The position numbers and the translations under genes are program-made. Below, one piece after another: positions 25,701-35,999 of a stretch of DNA of 64,000 bases (position 1 is the first letter of the stretch; each line of letters begins with the position of its first letter). The stretch spans positions 28,493,469 to 28,557,468 of the forward strand of contig OX465584.1 in assembly GCA_950022655.1 (NCBI GenBank), written 5' to 3'. The notes under the pieces were generated by a model. It did no database searches and was not told the DNA's origin. It worked only from the letters and a program-made list of their open reading frames with translations. This stretch comes from Alentia gelatinosa (Eukaryota > Annelida > Polychaeta > Phyllodocida > Polynoidae).

Positions 25701-26959
25701 ATGTACGTAGACAAGCACACTTAACGAACTATATGTTCCCAGTGATACATATCTTTGCGAACTTTATCCAAGCTTTCGCATGTCTTTTTTCTGACATTAA
25801 CCAAGGTGCGTTGTAGTTCGACCAAGGTCCACATAGGCGCATCATTGGCTTGGGATTTGAAATATATGTATCTCTACAAACCTAAGGGGTCTTATTGTGT
25901 AGTATATTGTAATATTTCAATTGACATATTTGAGGAGGCCTAACAACTACTTATACCGCCACACAAACTGCAACTTCGTTCTTCATCTCCAAAATACGAG
26001 ATGTATTGGTGGAGACGAAAAGTTACGGCAATCCTGAATCGAGACCAATGAATAATTCTTACAGCCCATCCACTTCCAAACATAGCCCACTTCTAATGCT
26101 TGTTTCTATGCATATTTCATAAAGGAGCCGTTTTGTACAATATAGCTTAGCTTTCGCAAAACTGATCTCATCAGCTAGTAAATGCTTTCATTGAACTTAC
26201 TACAATCCACAGATCTTCATACCAACTGTATTGTACTCTCTGTAACAGAAAAATGATTCGTTGTAAAAGTGTACTGGTCTGAGGTTTTAGGTTGCACTAT
26301 GAGTACTGTAAGAGCAACCCATACCGGCTAACCGCCGAAGCCCTTTCAGTCTAGATAAACAAATAGAATAAACTGATTAAAAACCATCAGCTACATAATG
26401 TGATATCTTTATTGCAGTTACATTTTGGTTCGAATACAAAATTTGAACAACGGTGAATATACCTGTCCAACATCTCTGGCGTATCTCAAGGCAGATGACT
26501 ATAAAATCATTCTCACACATCGTGTATATCAATAGACGAACCTCCTCGATGATATTCAACGGTGTAGTGCTTGCTACAGAGATATATCGCGGTAACTAAT
26601 TAAACATGCAGTTCTCCAGGAAACCGTGGTTGTACTACATATAAAAAGCCATGGTATTGTGGTGTCCGTTTGTTTGTCAGTAATACGAACTCAGGTCCCT
26701 TTTATCTGTATATTTCTTATGCACATGTATATATATATATATATATATATACATACATGAGATCATTGTTCAATAATAACATACTACAAACAGGTGAACA
26801 GAATTTTGACTCATATCTGGGATATTTTGAGCATGGTCCGCTCTAAAATACCTTTGAATTCATTGGTTAAATGTGCAAAAACCTAACATATAGTTGTTGG
26901 TTTCTATTGTTTGGGCAGCTCCGAAGTTTTGTAACACTTGTCTCCTAACCGATTAATTT
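22793..26959. other. Intergenic; simple repeats only
   Basis: Contains poly-T at 24806-24823 and (TA)n at 26727-26751. A GGTGGGATTC/GTAGGATTCCA motif pair lies near 23140-23240. No gene recognised. Confidence 0.5.
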
Positions 26960-27276
26960 GCGGTGCTTGGACATACTTCCCTTATCGGATTTCCATGTAT
27001 AATAAAATTGATAATATTACATTGATTGGTAAGATAATATGATGAATATTTGGTAAAATATGTAAATAACCACCCTACGATGTTGGACAAAATTTAAAAT
27101 AGGATGTGGGTGCATGGGAAATGAAAAATATGTGTGGTGAGGTTGAAGGTTGGTGAGAAGTGAAGGGGGAGGTATGTGGTGAGAGTGTGAAGCGAGAGTG
27201 GAGAGTGAGTGGTGAATTTTGTGACCACCGGACGTCAGGAGCGACCGGCCAGGCCAAAATGGAATGGCCACACAAT
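26960..27276 (-). mobile_element. Probable solo A-B2 terminal repeat of a Ngaro-like element
   Basis: On the minus strand it starts ATTGTGTGGCC and continues with CTCCTGACGTCCGGTGGTCAC, aligning with the start of element 2 (ATTGTGTGGTCC...CTGCTGACGTCTGGTGGAC). A pyrimidine-rich leader (27100-27215) resembles the leader of element 2. Near 27079, TCGTAGGGTGGTTATTTACAT matches the A2-B2 junction of element 1 (TCGTAGGGCGTTTTTATACAC at 5701-5721). An A directly followed by B without internal genes is what recombination between A1 and A2 would leave, the analogue of a solo LTR. The outer end near 26960 is approximate. Confidence 0.6.
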
Positions 27277-29747
27277 CTGTTTATTGCTGCGTGACAATTG
27301 ACCTTCAGTGCCTACATTGGCCAGTTTCATATAGTCCCTTTACTTCACCTGAACATGTTTTGAATATTTGTTGTTGTTTGTTTTGTTTTTTTGGGGGGGG
27401 GAGGTTTTCAAGTTTACTTGCAAACATTTGAAAGTAAACTCAAAAACACCTGAAGACATAATTCAGGCCATCCCAATAGACATCACTACCCTATTTCAAC
27501 AAAGAAATGCAAGTCATGTTTATTTCCTGTGATCACATCGATTAACAGGGCCGCTCTAGGGTGTTGGATTTGTTGACATGAACTTATATCAACATAATCC
27601 ACATCCATCCATGCAGCCTGAGGATTCCCATAGATGAAACCGCTGTAGTTGCCATGTCAATTGCATGACAACCCATGACATGCCGGTTTGCGACCTCCAC
27701 ATACCATTTGTCAACAACTTGACACTAGGCAAATCACCACGATGACGCCGCTGTCAACAATGTCGTAATCGAACGAACAGACATGTGACGTCAGCCGATG
27801 TTAACATCGAGCTCATTTAAGCGGTAGCTGCCAACTTGATAACACCTAGCCACATACTGAATACAAATAATGTGTTTTGAATATTTGGATTGTATAATAT
27901 TCTTTAACGAGAAGCACGAACTGATACGACTAGTTACAGGTAGAACCACGTGAACTGAATAAACATGATGTGTGTAGTATGTATGTGTAGCGAATCACTA
28001 TTCAGAACTCGATATCTATTCATGGAGGAACTGTGTAGCTACACAGTGAATTAAGTCTAATAGAAAAAAACATATATGCCTGTGTAAATGTAGACCCACC
28101 ACGAACATTATATCCTTCCCTATCCATCAATTATCTATACATTAACTTCCTATGAGGGGAATCCTATAAGAATTCTTTTAGTAACTGTATTCAGAATATC
28201 ATTGATACGGTTTCAGAGACTTGATAATAATGGTCCGCGGTTTGAATAGGAATGAATGAAGCTGCACTTGAAATGTGATTAAAATTGGTTCGTATACATG
28301 TGACATTGAAATGCATATAATAACACTGCCATGAAGTTCAATAACACTACATTTTTTAGCGAGTGTCTCTCAAATCTGTTGATGTTTCGAATGGCTTCAT
28401 ATGAACAGTCGCCATGGAGGGCATGCACAAAGACTCATCAATAAATGACTGATTTGCTCAAGTTCTTTAGTCAAAACACTGTAACAGATTGTACAATACC
28501 AATGGGTGTTGGGAATTCGGGTATTTTTTCGAAAGATGAACAACATGATTCATAGATACTAGAATATGACAACGACAAAAAAACCTCCTTCATCTGAATT
28601 GTACTGTTGAAAGTTTTAATAAACGAGGGCAACATACCTTTCCTAAACATTGCAGCCCGGTGTACTAAAAGACTTTGAATTATAAATAGCTCAACCAGTG
28701 TCCCATTATAATTTCCCATGACTCAGTCTGGACTGACTAATAGTTTTCATGTTGTGCATGTGAGCTACGAGCTAGAGGCATTTTGCTACGGTATATATTT
28801 ATTTTCTGGGTAGAAACACATATAACAGTCGTTTAACTAGCAAACCATTCAGATGTTCACTGGAATTACAACACATACTATCATATTGACTAAACGTTAT
28901 CGAAAATTCATGTGTACATCTACTTTAAGGGCACAATCCACCAGGCTGATTTCTCACCCGATCAATTGTTCCTAGGCCCTTAAGAGGAAGCTCACGTATT
29001 GTAATTCATTTAATTCTGATAATAATAGTTTAATAAATGACCATTTTCAAAGATTTGAGAAATTATAGGGCATCCGATAATAATCGGCGATTGTCTGGCT
29101 ACGGAATCGGCTACCGTCGGTCCAGTGGAATTCTGCCTTAAATGGGAAACGTTTTGTTAGGTAAGATTAGACGCTACCTAGTTGGCATATTGCCGGTTGC
29201 TAACGCACAGGAAAACTGACATACAAACAGACATAATATGAAATGGTGCGGGAAATAATTGGGAGGTGTTAGTAAGAGAGGGGCCGACGGGTTTAGCGCA
29301 TATAGTTTAGTACATGACACCACATCCAACTGTTCCATACTCGATATCTATATATTACATCATGGAGTTTTCCACTCCCTATTTGGCGAGGGATAATGAG
29401 CTAAATATTCCAACGTCGGAGCAGAAGTTCTTTGTTGAGATGGGCTTCAATAACTTTTAAATAGTCAAGTTACCTCATGAATGACACGAAAGTTCTCTTT
29501 AGGAATTAGCGCCCCTTTCAACAAACCATACAGGTCTATGATGCTCTGACCAGTATCCCATTTGGGACATCTGTATCTGGAACATCCCTGACGGTTTTCT
29601 CAAGGACGCATTCCAGCTTGTATAATAACAGGGACTGTCATACCCTTAGTCCATTTACTTTTCCGTCGAGGCAGGTCTTATGAATGAGATAATAAGGTGA
29701 GCGTCAGAGTAGACGAGAGGAATATCGGCGGGAGAGAGATCTTTAAT
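27277..29747. other. Intergenic, nothing recognised
   Basis: AT-rich DNA with a poly-T/poly-G patch near 27386-27402. No gene or clear repeat. The open frame at 28471-28719 has no motif. Confidence 0.5.
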
Positions 29748-30175
29748 CTTTAAAACAATGATATTGCCTATTCTAGATTATCGTGATGTACTGTTTGCAA
29801 ACTGTAATAAATTGGATTGAAAGAGACTACAAGTGTTACAGAACGCTGCGCTTCCGATCATACTAAAGGCACATCCAAGGACACACATACCGGAACTGCA
29901 TCGGTCAGCACAAATTCCCTATCTAGAAGAGCAAAGAACTACTAATATCTTAAACTACCTTTATCCCAAAGCGCAATCACTTCCTTTATTAGATAAAAAT
30001 ATTGAAACGCGAACACATAAAGCTCCGATTTTTCCTATATCTTTTCCAAGAACTGAAACATATAAAAGTAATATACTATGGAGCTGACATATGGAACTCA
30101 CTACCGATGGATATATGAGGAATATAGCAACATTCGAAAAATTTAAGATGGAACAGAAACGGTTGTTAAGAGCAA
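29748..30175 (+). pseudogene. LINE reverse transcriptase C-terminal remnant
   Basis: In one frame (one TGA at 29817) it reads KTMILPILDYRDVLF, KRLQVLQNAALPIIL, THIPELH and IPYLEEQR. After a +/-1 shift near 30083 it continues DIWNSLPMDI and ATFEKFKMEQKR. This succession (ILPxLDYxDxxY, LQxLQNxALRII, LWNSLPxxI, SFKxxLK) is the standard C-terminal domain after the RT palm in LINEs of the CR1/RTE/Jockey type. The copy is 5'-truncated and carries several stops and a frameshift, so it is dead. Confidence 0.8.
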
Positions 30176-30373
30176 ATATTCCGTGAAATAACTGTTGGTA
30201 CGTACTTATGACCGCTACTAAGGTCTTTGTTTTATCATGTATTGCTGTAGAAATCTTTGTAACTTTACTAGGAAAATCAGATAGACATCCTTGTTTCCCT
30301 AAAGGCAATGTTTTATTATTTTCTTGGGTGGTGGTGCACTCTCCAACCAGCTGGTCATATGACTTTTGTTGTA
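30176..30373. other. Spacer
   Basis: About 200 bp between the LINE tail and the pogo-like end. Nothing recognised. Confidence 0.4.
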
Positions 30374-30526
30374 CAGTAAAACCCCTCTTAAGGGGACACC
30401 CTCCGTTCCGGGCCAACTGTCCCCTTAGGCGTGGTGCCCCTTAAGCGGGGTTTTCAGTCTGCCAATGGTTATACAATAGAGAATACCTACATAAATGAAG
30501 AAAACGATGGTTATTAGGTTAAAAGG

Positions 30527-30532
30527 TTTATT
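30527..30532 (-). promoter_or_regulatory. Polyadenylation signal AATAAA
   Basis: AATAAA on the minus strand, about 100 nt after the stop codon of the pogo-like tail. Further AATAAA-like hexamers follow in this AT-rich stretch. Confidence 0.45.
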
Positions 30533-30629
30533 AATAATATATAAATAAGCAAATAAATATAAATTATACAATATAAATGAATATAAATAGATAATACATG
30601 TAAATGTACAGTACAATGTATATACAGTT

Positions 30630-30870
30630 TCACAGTCCCAGGAAGGCATTGAGGGTGGACTGCACTTTCGTTGGATGAGGACCTCTATTCCTGTTAACAG
30701 TACCGATGCAATGCATCACAGCCCCCCCCCCCCCCCCGACCTCAGTATCGCTTCTGTTCATGTAGTGTCTCCTGGCCCTCTCCAGGAGGTCCAGGAGGTC
30801 CACCTCGTTGATGGGAGTGTCTAGGCTTAGAGAAATCAGCGGCCGCATAAGCGACTCACGTACGGCCCAG
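30630..30870 (-). pseudogene. pogo-like transposase C-terminal exon (partial)
   Basis: A splice acceptor TTTTATTTCAG ends at 30871, then an open frame runs to TGA at 30630-30632 (about 80 codons). It contains INEVDLLDLLERARRHYM and ends KVQSTLNAFLGL. Pogo/Tigger transposases commonly end with a helical segment and a short K-x-Q-(S/T)-T-(L/I)-x-x-F tail, so I assign it there. A run of 16 G (plus-strand C at 30722-30737) lies inside the frame as a Gly stretch, probably a slipped tract replacing normal sequence. No upstream exons are visible. Alternatively it is the last exon of an unknown host gene. Confidence 0.45.
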
Positions 30871-31069
30871 CTGAAATAAAAGTTTTTTTAAAAATCAAAA
30901 AATCTTATGATGACATTTTAAGGTTAGGTTTAGTGTTCAGGGATCTGTTGAAGACTTTTCCAGACCGGTATACAATTGTGAACAGGAAACATAAGCAGAA
31001 TGAATTGTAAATCAACATGACTTTCAAATGAAATGTGGCTTAAATGATAGTTCACTGCTGAGCTAGGGA
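30871..31069. other. Spacer between pogo-like end and element 2
   Basis: AT-rich; could be intron of the pogo-like gene or unrecognised 3' sequence of element 2. The A2-B2 repeat expected here is not visible. Confidence 0.4.
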
Positions 31070-31074
31070 CAGAG

Positions 31075-31379
31075 AAGATGACGAGGCAAACTTGGGAATA
31101 AATAATTTATTATTATTGTAAGATGATAAATGATTGATTATATAAATAAAATGAATTAATACATAAATAATACATTGTTTATGCAATGTGTGAATTGGTA
31201 ATAAATAGTAGGTGAAGTATAAGAGTTGGTTGAGTTAATACATTTGATAAGAGTGGATATAAGTTGTATTTGAGTTGAAGTACAACGAGTATTTATGATA
31301 AAAGAGTTAATAACATAAATATTTGTATAAAATATGATGATATTAATACATGTAATATTTGTAAGAAATATATAACGCC
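31075..31379 (-). repeat. Putative B1 repeat of element 2
   Basis: Starts GGCGTTATATATTTC at 31379 on the minus strand, about 115 nt after the recombinase stop. It is AT-rich and ends with TTATTCCCAAGTTTGCCTCG, which resembles TTATTTGCCCAACCTCTGC near the end of element 1 B1. Boundaries rest on this similarity, because no second copy is present. Confidence 0.45.
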
Positions 31380-31492
31380 AAGAATGCCATTAATGAGTTG
31401 AGATGATGGGGTGTGGTGGTGGAGATGTAAATATAAAATAGTTATTAAGATTATAATAGTATGAGATTGCTAGGTGAGTCCGTTGGGGCATA

Positions 31493-32536
31493 TCATTTAG
31501 TTATTGCCCGTACCAGGGATGTCCCTACGGCTCTCGCGGTGGACGTCTGTATGTAATCTTTGTAGGCGTCCGACGTCCAGTGCCCGAACCTCTGGATGTC
31601 TAGTTCGGAGTGCCCTGCTCTGAATGCCTCCGTGGCGGCTGCTTTCCTTATGGAGTGTAGGGGGTAGCGGGCGGGGTCGGCCCCCGCTGCCCTCACGGCC
31701 ACCGCCCACTGTTTCGCGACGTATGTAGCCGGCATCGGGCGTCTGGAGGCATGAAACACCAACAGTGGGTCGTCCTCTGAACACTGTGGGTTTCGTGTGA
31801 CCGTAGCGGCCACGGCCGTGCACGGGCACATGTTGCCGTCGGGGGCGGGCATTATCAGACGGTCCTGTTGCTGGTCGTATTTCTGGGCGTTTTTCGCGTG
31901 TTTTATTTTTAGCCGTAGTGCGCCCTCGTGATAGCTCACGTCCCCACGGGTGAGGTGTTTCCTGGGGTCGAAAGCCGCGACCGACGGAGGCGCTACCTCG
32001 GAGCGTCGTAGGGCGCCGTAGAATATAAGGAGCACGGCCGTCTTGACCGTCATCCCGTCTCGGTCGCGGGGTAATGCCTCCACCGCTTCCCTGAAGGTGT
32101 CCACGGGGATCGGGGGCCGCTGACGAGGACGGTAGGGGGTGGTACGGTCGATGCCCTCGAGTGTCATGTTCAGCCGTGCGGATGCGGCTGGCGACAGTGC
32201 CACGCCCACTCTTTTGAGATGCTGTCGTACCCTTGCGACGTGGTTCCTTACCGTAGCGGGCGACGGATTCCCTTGGGCCAGGTACTCGGCGAATGCTGAT
32301 ACCGTCTGGGGGCGTGGTCGTAGATGATGGTCCCCCACCCTCCTGCAGAACGCTATGTATGTCTCGACCGAGGTCCGGTGGGCCCGCATGGTCCCAGGGG
32401 CGCGTGAGGCCTGCTGTCGTGCCGCCGCCCTTCGCTGCAGTGATAGGTACGCCTGATCTGGATAATACAAATGGTCGTACGTTGTTGAGGAAGTCCGTAC
32501 ATGGGTCGACAAGGGTAAGGTTGAATCGTCGTACAT
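31493..32536 (-). CDS. Tyrosine recombinase of element 2
   Basis: A 347-codon frame. I take the first ATG (32536); the frame is open further up to 32677, so frameshifting from the RT frame is possible. The N-terminal SAM-like/core-binding region holds RAHRTSVETYIAFC and PSPATVRNHVARVRQHL. The catalytic domain holds Arg (YGALRRSE), HxxR (HSIRKAAATEAF), the GHW motif and the nucleophile Tyr in KDYIQTS, all in the order of phage-integrase-type YRs. It would join the circular DNA intermediate to the chromosome. It overlaps the open RT-RNase H frame at -1. It is complete, unlike the copy in element 1. Confidence 0.85.
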   Translation of the reverse strand: MYDDSTLPLSTHVRTSSTTYDHLYYPDQAYLSLQRRAAARQQASRAPGTMRAHRTSVETYIAFCRRVGDHHLRPRPQTVSAFAEYLAQGNPSPATVRNHVARVRQHLKRVGVALSPAASARLNMTLEGIDRTTPYRPRQRPPIPVDTFREAVEALPRDRDGMTVKTAVLLIFYGALRRSEVAPPSVAAFDPRKHLTRGDVSYHEGALRLKIKHAKNAQKYDQQQDRLIMPAPDGNMCPCTAVAATVTRNPQCSEDDPLLVFHASRRPMPATYVAKQWAVAVRAAGADPARYPLHSIRKAAATEAFRAGHSELDIQRFGHWTSDAYKDYIQTSTARAVGTSLVRAITK

Positions 32537-34745
32537 CGTTACATGCGTCATTGAAATATTTGTTATTGAGATGTGCTCGACTGAGATTGTCAGGCACCAC
32601 ATTGTCAACACCTGGTATGTGTACATAGGATATTTCACACTGAAAGAGGGCCTGTACCATCCAGGCGGCCCTGGCACAGTCTAGAAGGACCTTGTTGTGA
32701 CCCCTCCCGTTCTGTAGTACATGGACAGCTGGGAGATTGTCGCACATAATACGGATATGCCCCCCTCTGTCAGATTCTCGGATGAATGTCTGGAGTGCTA
32801 TGACGACATTGGCTGCCTCCAGCTCGGTGATGTTTACCGCTCCATCCTCGACCGGGGCAACCTGACCGGCGTACGCCCATTTCTCGTCGTTGCCTCCTAT
32901 ACCACTGAGGCAGGCGTCAACGCCGATAGTGCGATTAGGGGTCGGCAGGGGGATGAGAGCTACCCCGTTCCAAGCGTTTGAGAACTCATCAAACCATCTG
33001 AGGTCGGCCCTCACGTCATTGCTAATGTTGATGTACCTCTTTTTTGGGCCTCGTAGGGTCTCCAGCAGCCTCGAGATAAAGAGGCGTGTTGGGCGGATAC
33101 ATTTAGATACGTGAACCAATTTACCCACCAACGATTCCATTTCTTTTCTGGTCACGGACCGGCGTTTTAGGAAGGCGGCGACCGTTTCCCGTATCTCGTC
33201 CAGCTTCATCTGAGGTATCGAGAGGGTCTTGGTCTCTGCGTTGATCGTGATGCCGAGCCATGTGAGAGACCGAGCCGGTCCCTGTCTCTTCGTGGGAGCT
33301 TCCGGTAGGCCTAGTTCCTCCAGGAGGCCGGTGACCTCGGCTGCATCCCGGACCGACTGCTCTCTGGAAGGAGATAGAACAATAATGTCATCCAGATACA
33401 TCCAAGCTTTGAGTCCCCTGGCACGGAGGGTAGCGACTATAGCATCCGCGACCCGCTGCATATGGCAGCTCGAGCATCGGGCCCCGAACACCATACTCGC
33501 CTCCAGGTAGAATTTTCCGCCCCACTCGAGGCATTGGAGGGGCCAGTCGAGTGGATCTGATTTAAAGTTTTTGTATGCACGACTTACGTCGGTCGAAAAA
33601 AGGTGTACCTCATCGCCCATCCCGACCAGGTCGTCCACTATAGAATCGATAGAGGGGAGACCGTGGTTCTGCACATTTCCAAATAGGGAGTTTTTAACAA
33701 CGTAGGCATTGACTGAGTTGTCGTAGGGGAACGTGAGGTCCGATATGACGCGTCGTTCCTCCGAGTCCCTCTTGGGCCGTGACATGAGCGGAGCGACATG
33801 GCACCAAGGGGAGAAAGGTGGACAGTCGTAGGGGCCTACCAGGCCTCCGAGGCTGAGTTCCTTCGATATAAATGATTCAATAGCCTGTGGGTAGTCGGTC
33901 GCGCTAGTATGGTTAGGCGTTCCCACACTGTCGCTCACCGGTCCCATATATCCCAGGGGGAAACCATACGCAATGAGGTCGTAGAGTTCTGGGTCCCCAC
34001 CGTCAATACATAATATTTTATTCCATGCGTCAAGATTGAGGGCTGTGGGGAGAGCGACCTTGCAGTAGATGCTGTTGGGGAGTCCACTCGCTCGGACAGT
34101 GTCATAGATGTGTGCCAGCTCGACCGAGTCAGTCGAGGCAGCGGACACGGACATGCTCGGCCAGTGAATTTCCCTGTGATATTTAAACGCCTGAGGGGCC
34201 ATGTCAATTTCGTGGTCAACAATATTATTTTCACATATATGACGTATAGCTTTGAAGTCGGGGTCGTTACCTGCACTCGCTTGTTGTTGAACGGCGACCA
34301 CGCCCCCTTCCTTTGCTATGGCGGTCGAGTCGGAGTGTTCATTTTGAGTGCTGGCGCACTTCCTACGCCAGTCACATGTCTCCACTGATTTTTCCCTGTG
34401 CGGCCGTATCGTTTTACATCGATCCTCTTCATTACGGCGTCTGGCTGGGACTATATACTTCGTAGGAGCCTGAAAACCGTGGCGAATCGAACTCCGATCG
34501 AGCAGACCGGAAGTTCCGCCATCTTGGAATGGCTGAAGCTTGTTGTTCGCAGGCCGTTGTTGCTGCGCGTTGCTGGTGCCAGTTCCGGTTGACCATAGGG
34601 CGCCGCCATCTTGTACTCGCTCTCCGAGCGGAGTCTCCGGCTTGCCCGTCTCGCAGTGTAGCTCCCGGCGTTGACCAGCAGCGGTTGCCGCTGGTGCTCT
34701 CCTCCCCGATGTTACACCTCCTTCCCGCGTCAGCTCGCTGTACAT
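31497..34745 (-). CDS. Reverse transcriptase - RNase H of element 2
   Basis: Starts at ATG 34745, 32 nt after the gag stop and in the -1 frame relative to gag. RT blocks: FSPWCHVAPLMS, VSRAYKNFKSD, VFGARCSSCHM and the catalytic YLDD (33387-33398) in MYLDDIIVLSPS. RNase H: IGVDACLSGIGG (first Asp), ITELEAANVV (Glu), IMCDNLPAV (Asp) and HIPGVDNVVPDNLSR. After about 32520 the frame stays open for another 340 codons to TAA 31497, but this Arg/Gly/Pro-rich tail is the shadow of the recombinase in the other frame and is unlikely to be a domain. The protein would copy element RNA to cDNA. Confidence 0.85.
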   Translation of the reverse strand: MYSELTREGGVTSGRRAPAATAAGQRRELHCETGKPETPLGERVQDGGALWSTGTGTSNAQQQRPANNKLQPFQDGGTSGLLDRSSIRHGFQAPTKYIVPARRRNEEDRCKTIRPHREKSVETCDWRRKCASTQNEHSDSTAIAKEGGVVAVQQQASAGNDPDFKAIRHICENNIVDHEIDMAPQAFKYHREIHWPSMSVSAASTDSVELAHIYDTVRASGLPNSIYCKVALPTALNLDAWNKILCIDGGDPELYDLIAYGFPLGYMGPVSDSVGTPNHTSATDYPQAIESFISKELSLGGLVGPYDCPPFSPWCHVAPLMSRPKRDSEERRVISDLTFPYDNSVNAYVVKNSLFGNVQNHGLPSIDSIVDDLVGMGDEVHLFSTDVSRAYKNFKSDPLDWPLQCLEWGGKFYLEASMVFGARCSSCHMQRVADAIVATLRARGLKAWMYLDDIIVLSPSREQSVRDAAEVTGLLEELGLPEAPTKRQGPARSLTWLGITINAETKTLSIPQMKLDEIRETVAAFLKRRSVTRKEMESLVGKLVHVSKCIRPTRLFISRLLETLRGPKKRYINISNDVRADLRWFDEFSNAWNGVALIPLPTPNRTIGVDACLSGIGGNDEKWAYAGQVAPVEDGAVNITELEAANVVIALQTFIRESDRGGHIRIMCDNLPAVHVLQNGRGHNKVLLDCARAAWMVQALFQCEISYVHIPGVDNVVPDNLSRAHLNNKYFNDACNDVRRFNLTLVDPCTDFLNNVRPFVLSRSGVPITAAKGGGTTAGLTRPWDHAGPPDLGRDIHSVLQEGGGPSSTTTPPDGISIRRVPGPRESVARYGKEPRRKGTTASQKSGRGTVASRIRTAEHDTRGHRPYHPLPSSSAAPDPRGHLQGSGGGITPRPRRDDGQDGRAPYILRRPTTLRGSASVGRGFRPQETPHPWGRELSRGRTTAKNKTREKRPEIRPATGPSDNARPRRQHVPVHGRGRYGHTKPTVFRGRPTVGVSCLQTPDAGYIRRETVGGGREGSGGRPRPLPPTLHKESSRHGGIQSRALRTRHPEVRALDVGRLQRLHTDVHRESRRDIPGTGNN

Positions 34746-34777
34746 AGGCGTCTCTAGCAACGGCTTGCCGGAGACGC

Positions 34778-35941
34778 CTACTGCCCGTTTTTTGCTGCCG
34801 TACGGCTGTATTGGTCTCCCTGCCTCCTGTCACGGTCCAGCCTGTCGCACACGGCCATGTTGTGCCCGTTGTAGAAGTTCCCCGTACGCCCGTAGCAGTA
34901 GGAGCAAGCGTGAACACATGTACTCCCACCCTCCTCGTGGTCCCCTCGGTAGCTGCAGCCCTTAGTAGAATTGAAATCCCTACACGCAATTTCACGACCG
35001 CGTGGGCCGGTCCTTGAGTTTGTGTTGTTTGTCGCACTTCTTGGGGGAGCGACGGCTGCCTGCCTACTTGACCCAGTGTGTACCGGGGCACGGTCCATGA
35101 GGCATAACCGAACTCGCTCGTGTTGGATCACATGCCAGTCCGACCACGATACTTTCCCCTTTTCTATTTGGTCGAAAATGTGTTGCGAGAATCTCCTGAC
35201 CGAGGGCCATGGTCGCACCATGGCATCATCTACGACGCCCTGGAGATGCTCGAGTATATGGGGGTTATTGTAGAGATCCGACCGGCGTTCATCTCTAACC
35301 AGACATATAAGTGCTCTTATGTACTCCAACATAGTAATATCCTTGCGTGCTTCTAGTTTTTGCTTGAGGCTGTCCACCCCCTCCCGGTCGAGGTACATGA
35401 AGGGCTTGGGGATATAACGGTCGATAAATATATCTGAAGAGAGTGCGACCTTACCTTCGGACCGGAGAGGTCGCATAAACTCTCTGGCAAATTCGTCCTC
35501 CAGATACCCGTCGTAATCCTGTTGCCTACGTAATTGCCGTGGGGGAGGCATAACCTGGTCCGTAGGGTGGTATCGCCCCGCCTCTGAGGGTTCTCGTCGT
35601 GGAGTGTGCGCCGGGGTCCCCCAGTCGGTGCCGGTGTCATGGCGTCTTCTCGTCGGTGGGGACCGCCGGCGGTCCATGTTGGCTTTGAGGAGGAGGTCCA
35701 TTTTTCGGCCGAGTCCGCGGAGATCGTCCTCCAGACGGTCCACCCTTTTACTTGACCGAGAGCTACAGGTACTTGCCTCGTCGACGGTTTCGTAACCCGA
35801 CCGGTCGTATTTGAAGACCACCTCGTTCTCGGCTTCGCTCTGGGACTCAATGGCGTCAGACCCGTCCTCAGATTCTTCCCTCTCTCTCTCCAGTCTCTCA
35901 TTCCTCTCACTTCTCGTTTTTCCTCTTGTCTGTGGGGCCAT
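34778..35941 (-). CDS. Gag-like protein of element 2
   Basis: Begins at ATG 35941 (MAPQTRGK); the upstream extension of the frame to 36208 covers leader and repeat DNA. About 387 codons. The N-terminus is highly charged (RNERLEREREES), with a predicted coiled coil around VDRLEDDLRGLGRKMDLLL. The core is shared with element 1 gag (PPPRQLRR, KPFMYLDREGV). A C-terminal Cys/His cluster, CRDFNSTKGCSYRGDHE...CVHACSYC...HNMAVC, is a likely zinc-binding nucleic-acid domain. Intact. Confidence 0.8.
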   Translation of the reverse strand: MAPQTRGKTRSERNERLEREREESEDGSDAIESQSEAENEVVFKYDRSGYETVDEASTCSSRSSKRVDRLEDDLRGLGRKMDLLLKANMDRRRSPPTRRRHDTGTDWGTPAHTPRREPSEAGRYHPTDQVMPPPRQLRRQQDYDGYLEDEFAREFMRPLRSEGKVALSSDIFIDRYIPKPFMYLDREGVDSLKQKLEARKDITMLEYIRALICLVRDERRSDLYNNPHILEHLQGVVDDAMVRPWPSVRRFSQHIFDQIEKGKVSWSDWHVIQHERVRLCLMDRAPVHTGSSRQAAVAPPRSATNNTNSRTGPRGREIACRDFNSTKGCSYRGDHEEGGSTCVHACSYCYGRTGNFYNGHNMAVCDRLDRDRRQGDQYSRTAAKNGQ

Positions 35942-35999
35942 AATAACGGCCGTTCTTGTACTTTGTTCTTCTAAGTTGGTCGTAAAGTACCGCAGGTGT

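Larger units (their letters stand above)
30374..30870 (-). mobile_element. 3' end of a pogo/Tigger-like DNA transposon
   Basis: The terminus TA|CAGTAAAACCCCTCTTAAGGGGACACC (TA at 30372-30373) has the CAGTnnAACC(T/C)C form usual for pogo-type inverted repeats, with a TA target site. An internal inverted copy (GTGCCCCTTAAGCGGGGTTTT, 30433-30453) makes a hairpin. About 180 bp inside lies a coding tail on the minus strand that resembles pogo transposase C-termini. The 5' part is missing: the next identifiable DNA is element 2 from about 31070. End motif and protein tail agree, but neither is decisive alone. Confidence 0.5.

Noticed and set aside
27017..27275. Two overlapping His/Pro/Ser-rich frames
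   Set aside because: They translate the pyrimidine-rich leader of the solo repeat.
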